Position numbers and translations under genes: made by a program. A DNA stretch of 64,000 nucleotides from Streptomyces sp. ISL-100 (GTDB lineage: Bacteria > Actinomycetota > Actinomycetes > Streptomycetales > Streptomycetaceae): the NCBI RefSeq assembly GCF_018614615.1, contig NZ_JAGGOK010000012.1, positions 1-64,000 on the forward strand. The letters are read 5' to 3'. Shown here piece by piece: positions 57,011-64,000 of the stretch; positions within the stretch are counted from its first letter, which is position 1, and each line of letters begins with the position of its first letter. Under the pieces are notes generated by a model that was not told the DNA's origin, did no database searches, and saw nothing but the letters and a program-made list of their open reading frames with translations.

Positions 57011-57397
57011 TCATGCCACTTCGCGCTGCTTGGCGGCGAGGATCTGCTCCATGTGCCGGTAGGCCCAGTCGCCGAGCGGGCCGAGTGCCGCGTTGAGGGC
57101 CTCCCCCATCTCGGTGAGCGAGTACTCGACGCGCGGCGGGACCTCGCGGTAGACCTCGCGATGGACGATGCCGTCCGCCTCCAGTTCGCGAAGCTGCTGG
57201 ATCAGCATCTTCTCGCTGACACCGGGCACCTCGCGCTTGAGCTGCCCGAAGCGGAGGGTGCCGTTGTGGTGCAGCGCCCAGAGGATCAGGGCCTTCCACT
57301 TGCCGCCGACCACGTCCATCGCGGCGTCGAGGCCGCAGACGTAGGGCCCTGTGTCCTTGTTCAACTGCCAACTCCTCTGCTCTGCAACAGCTGTCAC
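57011..57397 (-). CDS. HxlR-family regulator
   Basis: This 128-aa winged-helix protein has the HxlR core (CGLDAAMDVVGGKWKALILWALHHNGTLRFGQLKREVPGVSEKMLIQQLRELEADGIV, a run described here by its ends CGLDAAMD and ELEADGIV) and a single N-terminal Cys often used for redox or aldehyde sensing. Its start overlaps the stop of the membrane-protein gene by 4 nt, so the two are one operon. Confidence 0.9.
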   Translation of the reverse strand: MTAVAEQRSWQLNKDTGPYVCGLDAAMDVVGGKWKALILWALHHNGTLRFGQLKREVPGVSEKMLIQQLRELEADGIVHREVYREVPPRVEYSLTEMGEALNAALGPLGDWAYRHMEQILAAKQREVA

Positions 57398-59022
57398 CGA
57401 CTGTACGGGAGCGGGCGTTGGCGCAGCAGCGTCAGTCCGTCGCGCGCGGCGACGAGCTCGTAGCCGTACTGCCGCTGGGCGGCGGCCAGTTCGGCCAGCT
57501 GGCGGCCGAGCGGGTACGGCCAGTGGCCCTGCGGCAGCGGCCAGGACTCCGGGGGCCTGCGGTCGTGGACGATCCAGTCGGCGGTGGGCCGCGGGGGCTG
57601 CCCGGAGGCGTCGTACAGCTTCCCGGGGATCGGATAGCCGGGGAACAGCACCACGGTGCAGCGCGAAGTGAGCTGGGGCGCGAGGCGGTTGGAGGCGGCG
57701 ACGGTCGCGCCGTCGGGGATGCGGCTCAGCAGGTCGCGGGCGGCCTCGACGTGGGCGGTGGTGCGCCAGGTCGCCCGCTGGGCGACGAGCGCGAACGGGA
57801 ACGAGGGCAGCAGTACGAGCGCGACCGTGACGGTGGCGGCCAGCGAGGCCCGCAGGTGGCGGCGGGCGAGGGGGTCGCTGGTGCGGGCGTACGGCGTGAG
57901 GGCGTCGATCAGGGCCGCGAAGACGACGGGCATGAGGACGGCGCTGTAGTGGAATGCCGTACCCCAGTGGTAGTCGTGCTGCGACAGCATGCGCCAGCCG
58001 AGGGTCGGCGCCGCGATCAGGACGAGCGGCGAGCGCAGCGCGACGAACCCGGTGACGGCGAGCACGAGCACGACGGTGATGGCCTTGGTGTCGGGGCGCA
58101 GGGCGTCGAGGGGCGCGAGGGCAAGGCCGGCGAGCAAGGAACCGCGGTCGACTTGGAGGTACTCCCCGTAGGCGTACGTCCCGGTGGAGCTCTGGGCGGG
58201 CAGCAGCACCAGGGTGGTGAGCAGCGTGCCGGCCGCACCGGCGCAGACGGTGGCGATGCCGAGGCGGCGCGGGCCGTTGAGCGCGATGTACGCGCCGACG
58301 GCGGCCAGCGTCAGCCCCAGGTCCTCCTTGACGAGGAGGAGGGGCAGGCCCCAGGCGACGGCGAGGCGCCAGCGCTGGTTACCGAGGGCGGTGAGGGAGA
58401 AGGCGAGGAGAGGGACGGCGAAGGCGGCCTCGTGGAAGTCGAAGGCGACGGCGGAGGCGATGCCCCAGCTCGCGCCGTACCCGAACGCGACGGCGTGCCC
58501 GGCGCCCGAGCCGAGAGCGCGGGTGGCCCAGCGGGCGAGGGGGACGACGGCGAGGGCGAGGAGGGCGGCCTGGGCGAGGAGGAGGCAGTACGGGGACGGC
58601 CAGAGGCGGTAGAGGGGTGCGAGGGCGGCGATCGCGGGGTGGAAGTGGTCGCCAAGGAGGTTGAACCCCTCGCCTTTCAAGGGAGCGACGGGGGCGCGGA
58701 ATTGGGAGTAGGCGCGTACGGCCTGTTCGAAGATGCCGAGGTCGTAGCCGGTGGTCCTGAGGAGGGTGTGACGCCGCCCGGAGACGACGGCGTAGAGCAC
58801 GAAGAGCCCTGCGGCCCAGCCCCACCAGAGGGGGAGGCGCAGACGGTACGTCGCCAACCGCTCCCGGGCGGGAGCGGTGGTCCGGGAGACCGCACGCACC
58901 GCCGTACCGGTCACGCCGCCCCCCACCCCACGGCTGTCACTATTTGTCCGCATACGCCGGGATCCTAGGCCGGGGGCGCGGAGGAACTTCCCCCTGACCC
59001 GCACCTTTCCCGAGAGCGACAT
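57394..59022 (-). CDS. DUF2079 polytopic membrane protein
   Basis: This 542-aa protein has about 10-12 hydrophobic segments and the DUF2079 signature TTGYDLGIFEQAVRAYSQFRAPV, then GEGFNLLGDHFHPAIA with conserved His/Asp facing the outside, typical of GT-C-like glycosyltransferase folds. The C-terminal 130 residues are extracytoplasmic. The Met at 58953 is an alternative start. A role in lipid-linked sugar transfer is suggested by fold only. Confidence 0.85.
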   Translation of the reverse strand: MSLSGKVRVRGKFLRAPGLGSRRMRTNSDSRGVGGGVTGTAVRAVSRTTAPARERLATYRLRLPLWWGWAAGLFVLYAVVSGRRHTLLRTTGYDLGIFEQAVRAYSQFRAPVAPLKGEGFNLLGDHFHPAIAALAPLYRLWPSPYCLLLAQAALLALAVVPLARWATRALGSGAGHAVAFGYGASWGIASAVAFDFHEAAFAVPLLAFSLTALGNQRWRLAVAWGLPLLLVKEDLGLTLAAVGAYIALNGPRRLGIATVCAGAAGTLLTTLVLLPAQSSTGTYAYGEYLQVDRGSLLAGLALAPLDALRPDTKAITVVLVLAVTGFVALRSPLVLIAAPTLGWRMLSQHDYHWGTAFHYSAVLMPVVFAALIDALTPYARTSDPLARRHLRASLAATVTVALVLLPSFPFALVAQRATWRTTAHVEAARDLLSRIPDGATVAASNRLAPQLTSRCTVVLFPGYPIPGKLYDASGQPPRPTADWIVHDRRPPESWPLPQGHWPYPLGRQLAELAAAQRQYGYELVAARDGLTLLRQRPLPYSR

Positions 59023-59171
59023 TCACGGCTCAGCCGGGCGGGGGCACGCGGCCCGCCCGGCGGGGCTCCGCCCGGGCAGGGGACGCCGCGGGCGGAGCCG
59101 CTCACCTGGCGGAACCGCAAAGCGTTACAGCGGGAGGGACCGGCCCCACGCTGTGAGCGGCCGACCCGGGG

Positions 59172-60293
59172 TCAGTAGCGGAGGGCCGCCGCGACTCCGC
59201 CGGCGTCTGCCAGGGACTCGTCCGGGACGAAGATGACCTCGCCGTCCGCCGACAGCACCGTCTCCACCAGCGAGTCGATGATGTCCTCCTCCGCACCCGC
59301 CACCACACCCGCCTCCTCCGGCTCCAGCAGAGTGAGCGTCGCGCGTTCCGCACCCTCGACCGTGTCCGGCCGGGCCGTCACTCGCAGGCTCTCCTCGACG
59401 ACGAGCAGCGCGACCCGCCCCTCACCCGCCGCCTGCCAAATGTCCTGCACGCCCGCCGAGTACCGCTTGCCGCTGCGCGCCTCGTCGAGTTCGCGCAGCG
59501 CGCGCGCCGTGTCGGCCTCGGCGAGGGCCTGCCGGGCCGGAGCCAGCTGGGCGGACATCTCGGCCGGCGTCGCGTTCGCCAGCCCGCCCACTTCAAGCTC
59601 GGTGGCGAGCGCCTGCCCGTGGCGGGTGACCTCGCGGTAGATCGAGATGTGCTTGCTCAACCCGACCAGAATGACCGGAAACGGGCTCGCCTGGAGGACC
59701 GCTGTGAGCTTCCTGTCGGCTTCCATGAGCATGTTCCGGAAGTCCTGGGTGGTCCATTGCCCCCCGTCACGGCTGGGCGCCTTGTCGCGCTCCGCACCCG
59801 ACGAGATGACCGGGAAGCCGGAGTCGTGGTCCTCGGCCACCTGGTCGCCCTGCCCTCGCCACAGCCGCACTTCGCCCGTACTGAGCACGAGGACCAGGTA
59901 CGGCCGCTCGCGCGCCTCCAGGGCGACCAGGTTGCGGGTGAGGTACGTCGTATTGATCACGATGCGCTCGGGAACGGACCCGCCGACGAGGAAGCTCCGG
60001 TGCTCTTCGGGCGAGGCGTAGACGACGAGGCCGTCACCGAAGTACTCCGGGTCGAGCCTGTCCGCGGCGGTGGCCAGCTGCTGCGCCACCTCGGCCGCCT
60101 GCACCTTCGTGACCTCGGCGTCGTCGGCGAGGCGCTTTTCGGCCTCGGCCAGCAGGTTGCGCAGGCGGATGTGGTCCTGCTGGCTCTCCGGCCAGTGCCG
60201 GTGCGTGGGCAGTGTGACCGACACCGCCGGGTACGGGCGTGGCTTGCGCAGTTCGGCGAGCAGTTCCGGGGTGGGGCGGGTCGGCTGCGTCAT
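59172..60293 (-). CDS. baeRF (bacterial eRF1-like) family protein
   Basis: This 373-aa protein has N-terminal PYPAVSVTLPTHR, a central GGSVPERIVINTTYLTRNLVALE segment and a C-terminal eRF1 domain 3-like fold. These match the baeRF3-type family predicted to interact with the ribosome or hibernation factors. No GGQ-like motif is obvious. The ATG was chosen at MTQPTRPTP; the open frame continues far upstream without similarity. Confidence 0.75.
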   Translation of the reverse strand: MTQPTRPTPELLAELRKPRPYPAVSVTLPTHRHWPESQQDHIRLRNLLAEAEKRLADDAEVTKVQAAEVAQQLATAADRLDPEYFGDGLVVYASPEEHRSFLVGGSVPERIVINTTYLTRNLVALEARERPYLVLVLSTGEVRLWRGQGDQVAEDHDSGFPVISSGAERDKAPSRDGGQWTTQDFRNMLMEADRKLTAVLQASPFPVILVGLSKHISIYREVTRHGQALATELEVGGLANATPAEMSAQLAPARQALAEADTARALRELDEARSGKRYSAGVQDIWQAAGEGRVALLVVEESLRVTARPDTVEGAERATLTLLEPEEAGVVAGAEEDIIDSLVETVLSADGEVIFVPDESLADAGGVAAALRY

Positions 60294-60370
60294 TCGGGCA
60301 CTCCTGGCTGCGGCTGCGGCTGTGGATCGCGGGCAGGCGGCTTCCCGTGCCGCCCGTCCGTACGTGCGGT

Positions 60371-60427
60371 GCATTGCATGCGTTGCATGCCTTATATCCG
60401 TTACTACGTGCGTTACATGCGTCTCAT
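60371..60427. promoter_or_regulatory. Cluster of GCATGC/GTTGCATGC-like repeats before the baeRF gene
   Basis: TTGCATGCGTTGCATGCC contains two GCATGC palindromes nine bases apart. Degenerate copies follow (CGTTACTACGTG, CGTTACATGC). The stretch is AT-richer than its surroundings and lies 80 nt upstream of the baeRF start, so it may be an operator array. Confidence 0.4.
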
Positions 60428-60463
60428 GGCAACTTCTCACGATTGCGTGGTTGGCGCGCGCTC

Positions 60464-61357
60464 TCAGACGGCAGAAACGGCGAGTCCGCCCAGCAACAGC
60501 CCCGCCAGCGTCCCGGTGATCATGAAGGGGCCGAACGGGATCGCGGTCCTGCGCCCGGCGCGCCGCAGGATCACCAGCCCGACGCCGTACACCGCACCGA
60601 GCAGGAACCCGGCGATCGCTCCGGTGAAGAACACCGTCCATCCGTACCAACCGAGCGCCGTCCCGAGGGCGACGGCGAGTTTGACGTCGCCGAAGCCCAT
60701 GCCGTTCGGGTTGATCAGGAAGAGGAGGAAGTAACCGCCGCCGAGCGCGACGCCGCCGAGCAGCGCGGTCGGCCACGACCCGCCGTGGCCCGGCAGCAGC
60801 GAGGCCAGGCCGAGCAGGGCCGCGGTCGCGGCGGCGAGGGGCAGGGTGAGTACGTCCGGCAAGCGGTGCACGCGCCGGTCCACGACCGCGAGGAGCACCG
60901 CGATCGGTGCCAGCAGCAGCCACACGACGAGCTCCGGTCTGGCCCCGGTCACGGCCTCCGCCCCGGCCCCGGCCCGGACCCCGGTCCCGCTCGCGGCCGC
61001 GAGCAGTGCGCAGGCGAGGGCGGTGACGGCGGCGTGGCGGACGGTGGGCGCGTACGGCACGGGGGCGGAACGCCGGTGCGGTGCGCCGGCCGGGGTACGC
61101 CCCGACGCGGCCGCACCCACCGCCGCACACCCCGCGCAACGCGCGATGCCGAGCCAGCCGCGGGCGGGGCCGGTGAACGGGTGCCCGGCGGGGCAGGCCT
61201 CGCGCCACCCCTCCTCCGGCTCGACGGCGAGCCGGTACGCGGCGCGGGACACGAGCAGCCCGGCGGCGGCGCCCCAGAGGGCGGCGGCTGCGATCAGCGT
61301 GGCGGTGGTGATGCCGGCGGTGGTGGCGATGGCTGCGGATGTGGCTGTGGCGTACAC
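60464..61357 (-). CDS. Type IV prepilin peptidase (A24 family)
   Basis: This 297-aa aspartic membrane protease cleaves and may methylate prepilins. The two catalytic Asp lie in AVVDRRVHRLPD and GMGFGDVKLA. About seven hydrophobic spans are present. The N-terminal zinc-ribbon-like region is reduced to a Cys pair (RCAGCAA). It is near a pilin-like toxin gene, and Tad-type pilin genes are common in Streptomyces. Confidence 0.88.
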   Translation of the reverse strand: MYATATSAAIATTAGITTATLIAAAALWGAAAGLLVSRAAYRLAVEPEEGWREACPAGHPFTGPARGWLGIARCAGCAAVGAAASGRTPAGAPHRRSAPVPYAPTVRHAAVTALACALLAAASGTGVRAGAGAEAVTGARPELVVWLLLAPIAVLLAVVDRRVHRLPDVLTLPLAAATAALLGLASLLPGHGGSWPTALLGGVALGGGYFLLFLINPNGMGFGDVKLAVALGTALGWYGWTVFFTGAIAGFLLGAVYGVGLVILRRAGRRTAIPFGPFMITGTLAGLLLGGLAVSAV

Positions 61358-61464
61358 GGCACGGAGCCTAGGGCGGGGCGGGCGGCCGGGTCATGGGTCC
61401 GTGGGCCCAGAGGGGGACGGGGTGAGGCCCAGCGGGGTGGCGGTGGGGGGCTACGGTCGGCCAC

Positions 61465-61869
61465 ATGGGGCAATGGGCAGACGGGGCAGGGACGTTGACG
61501 GTGCAGGGCGGCGAGGAGCGGCCCGTACCGCTGGAGATCGCGGCGTCCTCGCGGGCACGGACGCGCGGGCTGCTGGGCCGGGACGGGATCACGGGCGCGA
61601 TGCTGCTGAGCCCGGCGAGCAGCGTGCATACGTTCGGGATGCGGTTCGCGATTGATGTGGCTTATCTGGATGGCAAGCTGGGGGTGATGGCTGTACGGAG
61701 GATGCCCCCTGGGCGACTGAGCCTGCCGCGGTTTCGGGCGCGGCACGTGCTGGAGGCGGAGGCGGGCGCGATGGAGGGGTGGGGAGTGCGGCCGGGGGCG
61801 CGGGTCCGGGTGCGGGTGGGTGGGGGTGGAGGTGCGGGTGCCTGCGGCGCTGTCCCCTACCAAGCCTGA
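61465..61869 (+). CDS. DUF192 family protein
   Basis: This 134-aa protein has the DUF192 core (IAASSRARTRGLLGRDGITG, MLLSPASSVHTFGMRFAIDVAYLD and a final WGVRPGARVRV). The function is unknown; the fold is a beta-barrel. There is no signal peptide, unlike many Gram-negative members. The 3' end is Gly/Val-rich and GC-skewed. Confidence 0.85.
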   Translation: MGQWADGAGTLTVQGGEERPVPLEIAASSRARTRGLLGRDGITGAMLLSPASSVHTFGMRFAIDVAYLDGKLGVMAVRRMPPGRLSLPRFRARHVLEAEAGAMEGWGVRPGARVRVRVGGGGGAGACGAVPYQA

Positions 61870-61920
61870 AGGTGGCAGGGGTGATGTGCCGCGCGCTGCA
61901 GCCCTGTTGCCCCTCTTGCC

Positions 61921-62319
61921 CTATCCTCCGGCGGCTTCGCCCGGCCGGCTACTCGGTCCGTACGGGACATCCTCGGCCAGGCGCGGATCGTAGTACGTGA
62001 CCCGCCACGCCACCCCCAACTGCCGCGCCAGCTCCCGCGCCAGCTCCGCCCCCCGCTCGGCGAACGCCGCCTCTTCCCGGGGGTCCGGGAAGCCGGACGC
62101 CATCGGGTCGTCACGGTTCAGCGTGGCGTCATACGCGTCGCCCCAGCGCTCCAAGTCCTCCGCGAGGCGCTGATCGACCGGCAGTTCGCCGGGCGCGACG
62201 TTGTCGTTGACGCCGTCGCTGCCGCGAACCCACACCGGGTGGCAGTCGTAGTCCGCGGCCAGCCGCACCTGCCGTACGACTGCCCCTGCGCCTGCATTTT
62301 CTCCTGCTCCTGCGCTCAC
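61921..62319 (-). CDS. Putative immunity protein for the adjacent polymorphic toxin
   Basis: This 132-aa soluble acidic protein contains RLAADYDCHPVWVRG and LERWGDAYDATLN, a pattern repeated in small proteins next to Streptomyces toxin genes. It starts (GTG) 21 nt after the toxin stop on the same strand, which is the usual place for an immunity gene. The assignment rests on context. Confidence 0.55.
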   Translation of the reverse strand: MSAGAGENAGAGAVVRQVRLAADYDCHPVWVRGSDGVNDNVAPGELPVDQRLAEDLERWGDAYDATLNRDDPMASGFPDPREEAAFAERGAELARELARQLGVAWRVTYYDPRLAEDVPYGPSSRPGEAAGG

Positions 62320-62339
62320 ACCGTCACCTGTCCGTCCCG

Positions 62340-63986
62340 CTAACCCGCGCTCTTGGGGTTGGCGCCGACGACGAAGCCGTTGCCTCCGACCGTCACCGCC
62401 ACCCTCCGCTTCTGGCCCTTGAACTCGACCTCGTAGATGGGCCGCCCGTCTCCCTTGCCCTGCGTGCCGACCTTCTTGCCCTTGGTCGCGGCCTGCATTA
62501 CCAGGTCTGGGATGTCCTCCCGGGCGATTCCGCTCCGCTCAAAATCATCCGCGTGCTCTTCGATGATGTGCTTGAGGCCGGCCCGCGAGTTGCCTTCCTC
62601 CAGGAACACAATCTTCCCATCGGCGTCGCGCTCGGCCCTGATGACCTTCTCGGGGTCGAACTTGACGCCCGTCTCCTTCATTTCGTCCAGGAGTTCCTTG
62701 TCCACGCAGTCGTTGTTGTGGACGAGGACATTCTGGTCACCCACACCGACGTAATAGGTGTGGATTCCGTCGACGGTGAGGTCGTGGGTGGTCTGCCGCC
62801 GGGTGTCGTGCGCGACTGCGGTGACGGGCAGAGCGGCGCCGTCGGGGGCTCGGAGCTGCGCGCCGGGCCTGATGTCGCCGGCGTCGGCCCAGCGGGGGTA
62901 CGCGCCGCTGTCGCTGCCGCCGGTCAGCCAGAAGGGATGCGTGTCGGTGGCGGTCACGGCCCGGAGCCCGGCCGGCGTCCGGATGGTCAGGCGGGTGAAG
63001 TGCTTGTCGTCGTACGTGGTGATGGTGTTCGTGACGCGGCGCGTGGTCGTGGTCGTGGTCCCGCCGACGGGATCAGTCACAGTGACGCGGTCGCCGATGC
63101 GTACGGTCTCGATGGGGATGCGGGTGCCGTCGGCGAGAAGCACCAGGGTGCCGGGCAGGAAGCTGTGTGCGGCGGCGCAGGTGATGGGCCGGTTGTCGGG
63201 CTTCTCTGGTTTCTCGGGTTTCTTCTCGTCGAGCTTGCGCTGGGCGTCGTCGAGTTTGTCCTGGGCTTCCTTGACGCGCTTGCGGTTCTTCACCATGCCG
63301 GTGAGGCCGTCGTACAGGTCGTCGCCGTGCTTCTTCAGCTTGCGTACGAGCTCGACGGCCTTCTTCCACTTCCACGGCGCGCCGTACTTCGCCGCGAGCT
63401 TGCCGACGGCTCCGCCGATGAGGCTGGTCAGGACGTTGATGAGGGTGTCCGTGCAGGCTCCGGCGTCGCCCTTGGTGACGCAGTCGACGGCGTCGGTGAT
63501 GCCGAGTTCCTCGGCCAGGATCTTGCCGAGTTCCTTTGCCGCTTGCTTGGCCTTCTCGGTGTCGCTCTGCTCGGCGTTCTTGGCGTCCTGGAGTTCCTTG
63601 AGGGCCTTCTCGTACGCAAGTTGCTCGGGCGACTTGGTGCCGTCGCTGTCTGCGTCACCGTCGGACACTGGCTGCTCGTCGTCGCCCTGGCCGCCGCCGT
63701 CGTCCCGCGCCTGCGGGTTGCCGCCGCCACCGTCCCCGCAGTCGCCGCCGGTGACCCGGCACACCGCCGCGCCCACCTGCTCGGAGATCGTCTGCCCGAG
63801 CCCAGTGGCGACCAGCGCCCCGATGATGGCGGCGACGACCAGCACCAGCCCCGCGTACTCCAGCGTCGTCTGCCCCGACTGCGCCTTGCGCAGCCCCAAC
63901 AGGCGGGCGTCAGTGCGTGGTTGACGTCTGCGGGGCCGACCGAGGTGGAGTGCCATGCCCATGACCGTACGGATGACTCTGCTCAC
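62340..63986 (-). CDS. Polymorphic toxin: Flp-pilin-like N-terminus, Hint domain, C-terminal nuclease-like toxin
   Basis: This is a 548-aa modular protein. The N-terminus carries a class III prepilin motif, G38 followed by Q39-TTL-E43-Y44, and a hydrophobic helix as in Flp pilins. An acidic/Gly linker and a helical Lys/Glu region follow. A pretoxin Hint domain runs from Cys270 to VHN424, with NDC next. The last 120 residues (KHIIEEHADDFE, GDGRPIYEVEF, ending VVGANPKSAG) resemble a BECR-type RNase toxin. Hint would release the toxin autocatalytically. A prepilin peptidase gene is nearby. The stop is 21 nt before the immunity candidate. Confidence 0.75.
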   Translation of the reverse strand: MSRVIRTVMGMALHLGRPRRRQPRTDARLLGLRKAQSGQTTLEYAGLVLVVAAIIGALVATGLGQTISEQVGAAVCRVTGGDCGDGGGGNPQARDDGGGQGDDEQPVSDGDADSDGTKSPEQLAYEKALKELQDAKNAEQSDTEKAKQAAKELGKILAEELGITDAVDCVTKGDAGACTDTLINVLTSLIGGAVGKLAAKYGAPWKWKKAVELVRKLKKHGDDLYDGLTGMVKNRKRVKEAQDKLDDAQRKLDEKKPEKPEKPDNRPITCAAAHSFLPGTLVLLADGTRIPIETVRIGDRVTVTDPVGGTTTTTTRRVTNTITTYDDKHFTRLTIRTPAGLRAVTATDTHPFWLTGGSDSGAYPRWADAGDIRPGAQLRAPDGAALPVTAVAHDTRRQTTHDLTVDGIHTYYVGVGDQNVLVHNNDCVDKELLDEMKETGVKFDPEKVIRAERDADGKIVFLEEGNSRAGLKHIIEEHADDFERSGIAREDIPDLVMQAATKGKKVGTQGKGDGRPIYEVEFKGQKRRVAVTVGGNGFVVGANPKSAG

Positions 63987-64000
63987 GGGGCATGGGCCCA

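Noticed and set aside
60294..61208. N-terminal extension of the baeRF protein
   Set aside because: The frame is antisense-like within the prepilin peptidase gene (same strand, other frame) and is low complexity; the family start is at 60293.

Overview
The window reads as a chromosomal stretch of a Streptomyces or close relative. It is very GC-rich, nearly every codon ends in G or C, GTG starts and 4-bp ATGA/GTGA overlaps are common, and it carries a WhiB regulator, a SpoIIE-type phosphatase with a TTA (bldA) codon, an OxyR/AhpCD unit and Asp-box prepilin machinery. From 24 kb onward the genes (ychF, ppgK, ispH, xseAB, glpX, DUF4245, fumarases, phoH-like, Z-prenyl synthase) are a conserved actinobacterial core; several of the same neighbours occur together in Mycobacterium.

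Region 1 (1-3.0 kb) is mobile-element debris: a large serine recombinase and two transposase remnants. Region 2 (3.0-23.1 kb) is an accessory biosynthetic cluster that I could not match to a described pathway. It opens with IclR and LuxR-type regulators, a divergent 23-codon Cys-containing peptide gene and a frameshifted small gene. A co-directional, tightly coupled gene train follows: a fused HExxH-like/M20 metallopeptidase, an OMP-decarboxylase homologue, a BtpA-type TIM barrel, a thymidylate-kinase-like P-loop protein, a nucleotidyltransferase, a PqqD-like RRE protein, an AurF-type di-iron N-oxygenase, a 22-codon peptide gene with its own promoter and an attenuator hairpin, an asparagine-synthetase-like enzyme with a C-terminal extension, a three-gene ABC exporter, a GHMP (threonine-kinase-like) kinase, a cysteine-synthase-fold PLP enzyme, two ATP-grasp ligases and an MFS exporter. 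The PLP enzyme is broken by a perfect 16-bp tandem duplication. A truncated IS1634-type transposase closes the right edge.

My reading, which is inference, is a pathway that modifies a very short ribosomal peptide or uses it as a scaffold. The RRE protein would recruit it, the AsnB-like, N-oxygenase and HExxH-type enzymes would tailor it, the ATP-grasp enzymes would add a non-proteinogenic amino acid made by the kinase/PLP pair, and the M20 domain would release the product. The nucleotide-enzyme-like subset suggests a phosphorylated or nucleoside-like building block.

Region 3 (24.0-59.0 kb) is core housekeeping with clear terminators between convergent genes, two notable palindromic operators (upstream of SRPBCC/TetR and of SPFH/RHH), and an amino-acid permease whose frame leaves and returns through two compensating indels. 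Region 4 (59.2-64.0 kb) holds a baeRF protein, a type IV prepilin peptidase, a DUF192 protein and a polymorphic toxin. The toxin has a Flp-pilin-like N-terminus and a Hint domain, and a putative immunity gene lies beside it.
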